64,000 bases of DNA, taken from assembly GCA_031002005.1 (NCBI GenBank), contig JARYHS010008074.1:279683930-279747929 (forward strand), in the 5' to 3' direction. The notes beneath the pieces are model-generated. The model had not been told where the DNA came from and ran no database searches. It saw only the letters and a list, made by a program, of their open reading frames with translations. This document shows, piece after piece, positions 12,863 through 21,099 of the stretch. Every line of letters begins with the position of its first letter. The stretch's first letter is position 1. The position numbers and the translations under genes are program-made. Origin of the DNA: Vandiemenella viatica (taxonomy: Eukaryota > Arthropoda > Insecta > Orthoptera > Morabidae).

Positions 12863-13173
12863 AGTAATTTTGATCATCGGTCAGCGTTGGAAAGATGATG
12901 GTGCGTGCGATTCAGAATAACCAGATAGTGTACCAACGTCATCTTTCAAATAACACACCTCTTCACAGTGCATAATGAGTTTGGACGGAGGTAACTGTTG
13001 ATGGGGATTCATCAGTTTGATGGGAACCTGCACCTTCTGTATCTTCGGAAGAGTAGACCTGCATGGGACGATCCTAGGCTTCACATTCATACTTGATTCA
13101 TGTGCAACACAAACAACATTCTACACTGATCACGCTCCGTCACAACCATCACAGGACCCAGTCACGATCTGAT

Positions 13174-13485
13174 ATGATAAAGGAGCTGGATTGGGACTCA
13201 TTGGTGGAAAGGAGGAGGGTGAAGAGATTGCTGGGAATATACTGGGCGTATGTTGGTGAAGGTACTTGGAGAGATATTGGTCAAAGAATTAATAATAGTG
13301 CATGGAAGGGGAAAGACGACCATGACTATAAACTTTCACTCGCTTTCATGCATAAGGGAGTGGGAAAATATTCTTTTGTTGGTAAGGGAGTCAGCTATTG
13401 TAACCAATTACCAAGTGAAATTATGAATAATTTACCAAAAACGATTAAGGAATTTAAAATGTGTAAATCCGAAAAGTTAATGTGA
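13174..13485 (+). pseudogene. LINE reverse transcriptase C-terminus
   Basis: From an ATG at 13174 the frame reads ELDWDSLVERRRVKRLLG. A DHDYKL... segment follows, then GKYSFVGKGVSYCNQLPSEI and a terminal PKTIKEFK, with the stop at 13483-13485. The order 'LxWxSLxxRR ... SFxxR/KxxxxWNxLPxEI ... FK' is the standard C-terminal end of CR1/L2-like RT proteins; Trp is replaced by Cys in the WNxLP position. The RT domain itself is missing, so only the last ~100 codons survive. The sequence is different from the LINE at 4.2 kb. Confidence 0.65.
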
Positions 13486-13779
13486 GAGGAATTTAACATT
13501 CCAATTATAAAAGAATATATATAGAAAACGGTAATTAGATGACTAGTGGAATTGCCATATGAGCATAACTCCATCGCAATTAAAACTAGTAATAAATAAA
13601 ATAATAAACTTACTATAAGAAACCACGAGGAGCTCTAAAGTTACATCTTACCGCAATATTTCTTTTTAAAGATAACATCCCATATAAGAGGGTTATTCTT
13701 TAAATAAAGTACAGTTTCAATTAGAATGAAAATACTGTAAATATATTCAAAGTATATTTATTTCTATATTCAGCATTCC

Positions 13780-13853
13780 TTAATCTACTTTTCTCATTAT
13801 TTATATTTTTGTTTAAACATTTATTACTATGCTCCACAACTTTTTGATTGAGA

Positions 13854-13890
<37 letters not shown>

Positions 13891-14480
13891 CCATTTGTGA
13901 AGAAGCCCAATACATGACTGTAGTTTTCACTTATTCGTCGTCTTTGAACCTTTGACTAACAAGGAACTTCTTTAAGTATCGAAACAGATGAAAATCACTT
14001 GGTCTGGACTGTAAGGTTGATGATCAATTTGTTCCCACCTGAAAGACCTGTATCACCTTGTGTTTGTACAGAAAAATGTGGACTTGCATTATCATGGAAC
14101 CACCGGCAGCATAATTTTCGATAATTCGCTTTCTCCCAAAAAATAGTGTACAAAACTGACCTTGAGTCCTGTGGGAAAATATTAATAAGTGTTAAATCGT
14201 GAATCTCTCGTCATCTGGAATTTTGCTGTCCATATAACGAACAAACTCTTCACAAATCAGAGAACGTCGGCATAGTCGCGGTTCATCATGCACATTAACC
14301 CTCCTCACTCACTTTCGAACTTTTCTATCACTCATAACATTATCACCGTACACTTCACAAATTGTACGGTGAACCATCACTGCCACCAAGTCTCTCGCAC
14401 GCAAGAACCGAATTACAGATTGTGTCTCACAGTCGGCGGCGGAATCAAGTTCACACAGACAGGACGATACAGCTGCAAAT
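13780..14480 (-). pseudogene. mariner-type transposase relic, internally deleted
   Basis: On the minus strand the N-terminal helix-turn-helix part survives (SVIRFLRARDLVAVMVHRTI, then VYGDNVMSDRKVRKWV and VNVHDEPRLCRRS). After a deletion and frameshifts, the catalytic region resumes with WFHDNASPH (about 14075-14105) and PSDFHLF (about 13985-14005), followed by FKDDE and KCLN. The HDN and PSD motifs carry the second and third acids of the mariner DD34D triad; the first (in the GDE region) lies in the missing part. A 30-base A run at 13857-13886 sits in the C-terminal part. A short deleted relic, not autonomous. It directly precedes the satellite array. Confidence 0.7.
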
Positions 14481-14549
14481 GACACTAAGCATGCTCGGTG
14501 CAGAAGCGTATGTGCTCTTCGCAAAGGTATCATACATATTATTTCTATA

Positions 14550-16015
14550 AGGTTTTTTTTTTTGTAACAAGCCATTATTTCCCTTCATACTTAACCGAAA
14601 TCAATGAATGAGGCGTCATTTTAAAGCTTATGATCTCCGCTTTGATGACATCATATATTAAGACAGGAATTTTTCGGAATTCGACCCTCAAAGGGCAAAA
14701 GTATCAATATTTCTGCAACGCGTTTTTGTGTCACGAGCAATTTATCTGCCTTCATATCTAACCGATATAGATAAATGAGGTATCATATTAAAGATTCAGG
14801 TCTCTGCCGTGGTCACATGATACTTAAAAAAAAAGAATTTTTCTTAATTTGGCCCTTAAAGGGCAAAAATATTAATATTTCTAAAATGCGTTTTTTGTGT
14901 TTCGAGCCATTTATTTCCCTGGATATCTAACTGAAATTGATAAATGAAGTAGGATTATGAAGAGTAATGTCTCAGCTTTGGTGACGTTATATATTAAGAA
15001 AGAATGTTTTTGGAATTCAGCCCTTAAAGGAAAAAAGTATCAATGGTTCTACAATGCATTTTTGTCTCCCTTCATATCTAAATGATATAGATAAATGAGG
15101 TACCAAATTAAAAATTAAGGTCTCCACCGTGGTAATTTTATAGTTTGAGAGAGGAATTTTTCGGAAATCGACCCTTAAAGGGCAAAAATGTTAGTATTTA
15201 TAAAATACTGTTTCTTGTGTTTAAAGCGATTTATTTCACTGGGTATCTATCTGAAATCGTTTAATGAAGTATCATTTTAAAGATTATGATTTCCGCTTTG
15301 GTGACGTCATACATTAAGAATTTTTTTTTTTTTTAGAATTCAACCCTTAAATGGAAATCGTTTTTCAACGCATTTTTGTGTCACGAGCCATTTATCTCCA
15401 TTAATATATAACCGAAATAGGTAAATGAGGTATCATTATAAAGGTAAAGTTCTTCGTTGTGGTGAAATCATATTTTAAGAATGCATTTTTTCTTAATTTA
15501 ATCCTTAAGGGAAAAAATATCAGTATTTATAAAATACGTTTTTTGTGTCTCGAATAATTTATCTCTCTTGATAACTAAATAAAGGTGATAAACGAGGTAT
15601 CATTTTGAAGACTGAAGTGTTCGTAAGGTCTTCAGTTGGTTACACTATATTTTTAAAAATTATTTTTTTCAAAATTCGGCGCTTTAAGGGCAAAAGTACT
15701 AATATTTCTACAACGCATTTTTCTGGTAGAAGCGATTTATCTCCCTTAATACCTAAACGAAATCAAATAATGAGTAATCGTATAAAATATTGAAGTATCC
15801 GCTTTGGTCACATGATATTTTAAGAAAGGACTTTCTCGAAATTCAATCATTATGGGGCAAAATATCATCTTTTCTAATACTTTTTTTAATTTTTTTTTTT
15901 TACTTCCCTTGATGCCTAACAGAAATCGATAAATGACATATTGTTCTAAAGAATAAAGTCTCCAATTAAGTAAAATCATAAATTAAGAAAGAATTTTTTG
16001 GAATTTAATGCTTAA
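14550..16015 (+). repeat. Nine-copy ~165-bp tandem array with alternating subtypes
   Basis: Monomers repeat a recognisable frame: a 'GAGCNATTTATCTCCCTT'-like start, a 'GATAAATGAGGTATCAT'-like middle, then a 'GGAATTCGACCCTTAAAGG'-like block and GGCAAAA. Positions of the equivalent middle motif are about 14593, 14761, 14929, 15081, 15250, 15411, 15578, 15757 and 15919, giving spacings of about 152-179 bp. Most copies alternate between one type carrying CTTTGGTGACGTCATA-like sequence and another carrying CCGTGGTNAC-like sequence, so the true period is a dimer of about 320-346 bp. Monomers have diverged substantially. This is a short local satellite, probably inside a transposon. Confidence 0.85.
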
Positions 16016-16447
16016 AGTGGTTGTGTGTATGAGACAGTTCAGAGAGAAGTCCCTAGATTGCAGCAGCAGATATCACAGAGATGTTAGTAATTTGTTTTTT
16101 TCTTTATATACAATAAGTAGCTTTTCGGATATTTTTTTCCTGTTACGGAAACATTTTTGATTTGCTATACAATTCCTACGTAAACGTTTTATTCGCCACG
16201 CAACGCATATCACAGAGATGTTGACATGCTGTGTGCATTTTGTTCAGGGTGATTGTATTCCGTTAAGGTCATTGACAGTTTGTTGTACATACAGAGTGTT
16301 TTAAAGTTTCATAACTGTTTGGTAATATGTTGTAAGTATTTTGATGCGTGCCTATTACAATAAACAATTAATATTTGCTACAAAAGTGCGGTTTTACTTT
16401 TCATTGTATTACAAGCATTCAACCTCACTATTCATCCTATTTTATTA

Positions 16448-16473
16448 GCGAAATTTTCGCACGGGTCGTCTAG
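16448..16473 (+). mobile_element. Helitron-type 3' terminus
   Basis: A perfect short hairpin (GCGAAA, loop T, TTTCGC; 16448-16460) lies about 9 bp upstream of CTAG at 16470-16473, which is followed by T. A hairpin just before CTRR with T as the next base is the diagnostic 3' end of Helitrons. Its reverse complement begins ACTAGACGACCCGTGCG, close to the end at 37812. The 5' end is not identified. The satellite array upstream may be part of the same non-autonomous element. Confidence 0.5.
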
Positions 16474-18010
16474 TCTTACTTAAAACAAAACCCTCGTAGC
16501 AACTGCCTATCACTTGATACCAGCAATTGCAGACACGTCTCGAGTAACTTCCCATTCCGTACTGGTCGAAGAATCCTGTCGAGTGTTCGATGGCAGTGCA
16601 GGGCACTGATTAATGATTGGTGTTGTGCAGAGGTGTTTCATAAGCGAGGACAATGCGTGGGGCCTCTGCCCGGGCTGGTCAGTGTACACAGGCGGCGCTT
16701 GCGAGCGCGTGGAATGCGAGTCGAGGGGGCAGCTAATTACAGCGTGCTTGGCGGCACGCTTGCGGCCGCCGACACGTCCTCCGCTCGTCTGAATGCGGCG
16801 GCACTAACTTCACAAAACTCCCGCTGGCCGCAACAGCGACAGTCAACCCAACATTTGCTGCTCACAACGAAGCTGCTTTAACCAGGAATTGCCTTCAGTA
16901 TTTACATTTCAATTAAAAAGTTTTTAATTAGTGGTATTTAAAAATTCAAAGCTTTCACAAATTGACATCAGCTTCAATGTCACAAAAAACATACAATTAA
17001 AGGGTGCTAGTCCCACAAATTAACACGAACGAAATATTGACTATCTTCTTGTTACAAACAGTGTACTCAGACATTTTTCTACGTTTTTTTTGTTTTTGTT
17101 TTGTTTTTGTAACTACTCCTGTAGTGATAACTCTGTCTCGTAAGTGGCCCAGCTGCTAAGAGATACAACGTTTGGAATAATCACAGACAGCTAAAATTAT
17201 TTCCTAATCTATAAAATTTTTGACATGAAACCCCTCTCGAGGGTCCGCCCTCGCTCTCGGCGACAAAATCGCTACCAAACAAACAGCCAATGGGAGCGTA
17301 ACTAATTTTCCCCTTCTCTGTTCCCAACACTTCGTCGGGTTTAAATAAGAGACCCTGCTTTTCTTTCCTAACCAAAATCACTCAGCATCCGGATATTCTC
17401 GACGACACGTCTCTCAAACTCCGCTTCACTCCCTGCTGCGCTTCCTTTGCCTTGACCAAAACAGCCCTTTTAAGGGCTAACAAGCCAAAGTTGAAAGGAT
17501 ATTCCCATCCACAGTACTTTTGAACTTGAAGAAATATTTTCACTTTTCTGGGATCGGGTAGAATTGTGTATAAGTTTCTACACAGTTCAACAAGGTTCCA
17601 GAAAGTTTACAGTTAGAAAATTTTGTACAACTTGTGGAGCTTTCTACCATATTCTACAAATTATATTCGGATTTCTTTACGTCACTATGCCAGCGCTGTG
17701 GATATTTCGTAGGCAAGCCTTGATTTACAAGTGGCTGGGATGGCTATTCATAGACCAGTGCTATTTCTTACAAATTCAACCCCACACACCTTCTAAAAAA
17801 TGAAAACTAAAATAATATTTCATTCGCGTGACCAAAAGCAGGCGAATCCCGCTAAGCTGGCGGGCAAGCGCGCTAGTAATTAATAAAAAACAAAAAGGAT
17901 CTAGATTGAGGAGAAATCAATTATTACATTTCAAATTAAATTAATTATGATGCTAGTATTAATAACCTTGATGGGATATAACAATTAAGTTTTTCCAGAC
18001 GTATGGTAGA
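16474..18010. other. Unassigned, two GC-rich islands
   Basis: GC- and CpG-rich islands lie at about 16540-16880 and 17220-17390 in otherwise AT-rich sequence. Their open frames have no recognisable motif. A short hairpin (AGCCCTT/AAGGGCT) lies near 17462-17477. No mobile element boundary is seen before the PLE at 18011. Confidence 0.4.
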
Positions 18011-18050
18011 CAGGAATTCTTCACGGGTCTTCTGCCGGAAGATACGAGAC

Positions 18051-18425
18051 ATGTTGCGCTCGGTGAAGGACGATCTCGGACTGCGAGTTCCGGGTGTTTA
18101 CTCGATCCCATACGAATGTGGCAAAATATAAATTGGCCAGACCATTAGAACCATCGAGGAACGCCACACCGAACACCAGCGACATCTGCGGTTGCTGAAG
18201 TTGGACAAATCCGCACTAGCTGAACACGCTGTGGAAAATTTCCACAGCATAAACTTCAGTAAGACTGAAGTATAGGCTCAGACGCAGTTTTTCTGGGATT
18301 CCGTAATCAGAGAATCGCTGGAAATTCGCCTTAGCACCAACAACATCAACAGAGATGGCGGTCTCTTCTTGAGTGAAGCTTGGAAGCCAATCCTCCATGA
18401 CCTGAATGAAGCAGCAGCAGAATAA
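18051..18425 (+). pseudogene. PLE GIY-YIG endonuclease relic
   Basis: One 125-codon frame carries the typical PLE C-terminal domain: LRSVKDDLGLRVPGVYSIP, then YECGK, IGQTIRTIEERHTEH, RHLRLLKLDKSALAEHAV and, after a gap, FFWDSVIRESLEIRL, NRDGG and LSEAWKP. GIY-YIG nucleases nick the target DNA for these retroelements. GVY matches the GIY half of the signature, but the Tyr of the second half is a TAA stop (18129-18131), and a second in-frame stop lies at 18273-18275. There is no upstream RT. The domain is dead, although the rest of the frame remains well conserved. Confidence 0.85.
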
Positions 18426-18630
18426 CATTCGTCCCAGAAGAGACTGAAGTATTGGCTCAGACGCAGCCAAAATCCATACTCACTGCATAATATGTAAAAA
18501 TTCAGCACAAAATCAATGAAAAAGAACCGAAGACCTATCCAAAAAAAAAGAGAGTTTATGCTGTGGAAATTTTCCACAGCGTGTTCAGCTAGTGCGGATT
18601 TGTCCAACTGCAGCAACCGCAGATGTCGCT
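18178..18630. repeat. 77-bp near-identical inverted repeat inside the PLE
   Basis: Positions 18178-18254 (the end of the RHLRLL...AEH coding part) recur in inverse orientation at 18554-18630, with 76 of 77 bases matching. The spacer also contains a second partial copy of the motif GACTGAAGTATNGGCTCAGA (18265-18284 and about 18444-18463). Each arm ends in its own 10-bp palindrome (GCTGTGGAAA/TTTCCACAGC). The arms are far more alike than expected from the decay of the coding frame. Confidence 0.85.
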
Positions 18631-18641
18631 TCTACGAAACA

Positions 18642-18662
18642 GCCAACGCCTTCGGCGTTGGC
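18642..18662 (+). repeat. Perfect 9-bp hairpin
   Basis: GCCAACGCC, loop TTC, GGCGTTGGC. It lies in the non-coding part of the PLE, just after the inverted arm, and could fold in RNA. Function unknown. Confidence 0.7.
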
Positions 18663-19024
18663 AGAAGCTGCGCTTCCCTTCCCACAATCCGTCAGGACCT
18701 CCACTTTGCCCCTCTAACAGAAACTATCAAACTAACTAGCTTCGGATAAATTCTACTTCCGTTGCGAAAACTCACCTCACCCTGAAATTGCAGCAATAGG
18801 AAACGATCAAATAGAAGACCTCCCACCAAAACATCCCAAACAGACAATAAACAGACAATTTCCCTTTTGACCCCCTGCCCTCCCCACCTCCAATAACTGT
18901 AAATAGGCCCCCTCATCATGTAAATAGGACCCTAGTAAGCAAACACCATAACTACCACACCACCATTAGTAATAAGTAGGAATAGGTATAGGAATAGGAA
19001 TTACTACCGTTAGGACCTTAGTAG

Positions 19025-19042
19025 ATATATATATATATATAT
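19025..19042. repeat. (TA)n microsatellite
   Basis: About nine TA units within the PLE 3' region. Confidence 0.9.
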
Positions 19043-19302
19043 AAAACCTCCATTTAAGTAGGTAATACTCTTCAAACTAACGACAACAAAACTACCGAAA
19101 CCAGGATTTCTAATACTTAGCTCATGACAAAAACATCTAGGATCGTATCAAAATATAGATTTAGACATAAGCAATAGGACCCCTGGCGCTAAGGACGACA
19201 CGCAGCCTATGTCTGCGACATATCATGCTCTAGCTCTAGTTCTGGCTGGCGCACACTTTCGGTGCCGAACCGTCGCAGCAGCTACTTCGCGATGACAGCT
19301 CA

Positions 19303-19340
19303 CCAGATGAAGGCAGCGGAGGTGACTGCCGAAACGTCGT
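19303..19340 (+). ncRNA. Hammerhead-like motif in PLE tail
   Basis: CAGATGA (one base from the CUGANGA consensus) is followed by a perfect 5-bp stem II (GGCAG 19312-19316, CTGCC 19326-19330) and GAAA at 19331-19334. PLEs are known to carry minimal hammerhead ribozymes in their terminal repeats, so location and core agree. I could not assign stems I and III or a cleavage site, and the U-to-A change in the core predicts little or no activity. Call: degenerate ribozyme relic. Confidence 0.4.
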
Positions 19341-19384
19341 GTTTAAAAGATCTTATCCGGCAGAAGACCCGTGAAGAATTCCTG

Positions 19385-19853
19385 CCTTGATGGGATATTT
19401 TGTAGCATTTAAAAAAAGCACAGTTTGAAATTTCACTATTTATCATTAATTAACAAAAAATAAATGAATACCAACTTAATTAAAGATTTTTTTAAAATAA
19501 AAACTTTCCATTCATCGATGGCTATTACTTCATTTTAGCATATGTGGACTTTAAGTAAGTAGGACGCCATCTCAGTTAGCAGTTAACAAATCAGATTACT
19601 AAGAGCACTGAGGAAGCTGTTATTCATGCAAGTCTCCATGCTAGGGCGTTCCAGGTTCTACTAAAACCGGAGAGCAATAGAGTTGGGAGGTTTTTTCTTT
19701 TGTGGTCACTCAGCAGCACAGCTTCCTCCATTCACCATTTAGCCTATGAAGCATGATAGATTAACCACCAATTTCACAATTGCAGCATTGGATGTCGTGG
19801 TTGACGAGTCTTGACGTGCTAGCTCAAATCTGCGCTGAGTCCCGTGCAGGTCC
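19385..19853. other. Unassigned sequence
   Basis: No recognised repeat or coding signal between the PLE right end and the candidate exon. Confidence 0.45.
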
Positions 19854-19861
19854 TCACTTAC

Positions 19862-19984
19862 TGCACGCAAGTACTCCACTGGTACCCGGGTAAATGCCAC
19901 GGACACTTGCACCGCATCGGTTCCGAGTCGCAGCCGCCATGTCGATGTCCCTTCTGTTCTCCACCAGCCGTCCCAGCACCCAAT
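19862..19984 (-). CDS. Candidate host exon, unknown product
   Basis: On the minus strand a polypyrimidine acceptor (CCTTTTTCTGCCAACAG) borders a GC-rich open segment of 123 nt that ends at a strong donor (GCA|GTAAGTGAG). The frame reads WVLGRLVENRRDIDM, AAATRNRCGASVRG and IYPGTSGVLAC, with no stop inside and a TGA three codons past the donor. The length is a multiple of three and both splice phases would be 1. I do not recognise the peptide, so no function is proposed. The composition contrasts with the AT-rich flanks. It could also be a spurious splice pair in a GC-rich island. Confidence 0.35.
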
Positions 19985-20129
19985 CTGTTGGCAGAAAAAG
20001 GAACAGATAAAACAACAACTTAAAGAGATGTTTCACATTCGTGGCACATCCTAAAAAATCTCTGTCGCTCGATTCAACTCACAAGAGTTTTACTTAGCTC
20101 GTTTCCTTCCACAATCTGTCCTCTTTAAT

Positions 20130-20227
20130 CTTATGCGTTTCAATAGTGTGAGCCCAGCGACACGCAGAGCCGCCGCTGCCCAGGTCCAACACTCTGTCGC
20201 GGTCTCTTGTCTGGGGTCCGTATCCTC
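20130..20227 (-). other. GC-rich segment with acceptor-like start
   Basis: On the minus strand a TTTTCTGTTTGTACAG acceptor-like site precedes a GC-rich stretch starting at 20227. Two of its frames stay open for more than 40 codons, so reading frame gives no discrimination, and no convincing donor follows. It lies upstream (in minus orientation) of the candidate exon at 19862-19984 and could be a neighbouring exon. Evidence is weak. Confidence 0.2.
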
Positions 20228-20511
20228 CTGTACAAACAGAAAATTCCTTTCACTAACAAGCATATGTTCTGTTCCATCTTAGGCAGCATCACGATTATGA
20301 AATAATTCAGTTACTGATCATTGAAATACAGTTACGATGTAACTTCAAGCAATAACAAAATAAAGATATGAACAATAATTTCGCTAACCACCGAACACAT
20401 TTAGTTTCACTTGCGCCTAAAGAATAATTTGTTCAAAGGGTTCGAATCATTGCCACTACAGTTTGATCGTGGCAATCTTAGAATTTGGTGAACAATTGAG
20501 CGTCCCGTGAA

Positions 20512-20514
<3 letters not shown>

Positions 20515-20556
<42 letters not shown>

Positions 20557-20798
20557 TAACTGCTTTACGTCTCTCAACAGCGAGGTCTTTAGAGACGGGA
20601 AAGGATGGGGGGCAAGGATGGGGGCAAGGAATGGAAAGGAATTCAGCCATGGCCTTTTGAAGGAAGCATCCCGGCATTTGCCTGGAGTGATTTGGGAAAC
20701 CATGGAAAACCCAAATCTGGATGCCCGGACGGGGATTCGAACCGCCGTCCTCCCGAATGCGAGGCGAGAACGCTAACCGTTACACCACCACGCTCGGT
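20515..20798 (-). mobile_element. tRNA-derived SINE, family 2, with 41-base A tail
   Basis: On the minus strand: A-box-like TGGTGTAACGG (near 20780-20790), an exact B box (GGTTCGAATCC; 20733-20743), a conserved body with AAATCACTCC and CCATGG-type segments, and a tail of 41 As (plus T run 20515-20555). GTGAACCA flanks both ends (20507-20514 and 20799-20806) as an 8-bp target-site duplication. The long uninterrupted A tail and perfect duplication suggest a fairly young insertion. Frames reading through it are spurious. Confidence 0.9.
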
Positions 20799-20828
20799 GT
20801 GAACCAATTAATTGTATAATTTTATTTC

Positions 20829-21020
20829 TTACACCGAGCGTGAAGGGTGAGCAGTAACGCTGTGTCCTCGCATTCGCCATGCATAATTGGGTTTTCTATG
20901 GTTTCCCCAAATCACTCCTGGGGAATGACGGGGGGAGGGGAGGTCGAATTCCTTCCAGTTACTTTGCCTCTATACTTTCCTGCCTCTAATGACCTCGACA
21001 TCGACAAGACGTATAGCCAA
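20829..21020 (+). mobile_element. SINE family 2 copy, opposite orientation, head deleted in part
   Basis: Plus-strand copy starting at CACCGAGCGTGA. The body segments TTGGGTTTTCTATGG, CCCCAAATCACTCC and CCTCTAATGACCTCGAC match the neighbouring minus copy. The B box is missing: the sequence jumps from the CTCGCATTCG segment to the body. It lies 30 bp from the 20515-20798 copy, head to head. Confidence 0.75.
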
Positions 21021-21046
21021 AGGCAAAGCAAAGCAAATTATTATTA

Positions 21047-21093
21047 TTGCTTGTGACTTTACGCCTAATCGACGTCGAGGTCATTAGAAGCGG
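21047..21093 (-). mobile_element. SINE family 2 tail fragment
   Basis: CTTTACGCCTAATCGACGTC and GAGGTCATTAGAAGCGG are the reverse complement of the family's 3' end, next to an ATT-rich run at 21038-21046. Together with 20982-21005 it makes an inverted repeat. Confidence 0.65.
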
Positions 21094-21099
21094 AGGCTG

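Larger units (their letters stand above)
18011..19384 (+). mobile_element. Penelope-like element bounded by 29-bp inverted repeats
   Basis: The segment starts and ends with a perfect 29-bp inverted repeat: 18011-18039 (starts CAGGAATTCTTCACGGG) and 19356-19384. Inside are a GIY-YIG endonuclease relic (18051-18425), a 77-bp foldback, a hairpin at 18642-18662 and, close to the right end, a hammerhead-like motif. Penelope-like retroelements encode RT plus GIY-YIG and often have inverted or partial-tandem terminal structures. The RT part is missing here, so this is a 5'-truncated and rearranged copy. Confidence 0.75.

Noticed and set aside
12881..13090. Minus-strand 69-codon frame resembling a Gypsy polyprotein piece (VPIKLMNPHQQ)
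   Set aside because: The resemblance is slight, no neighbouring LTR-element domain exists, and it overlaps no repeat ends.
14550..16015. CRISPR-like array
   Set aside because: Units are contiguous ~165-bp monomers without unique spacers, in a eukaryotic repeat context.
20407..20802. Frames with poly-Lys or poly-Phe
   Set aside because: Produced by the SINE A tail.
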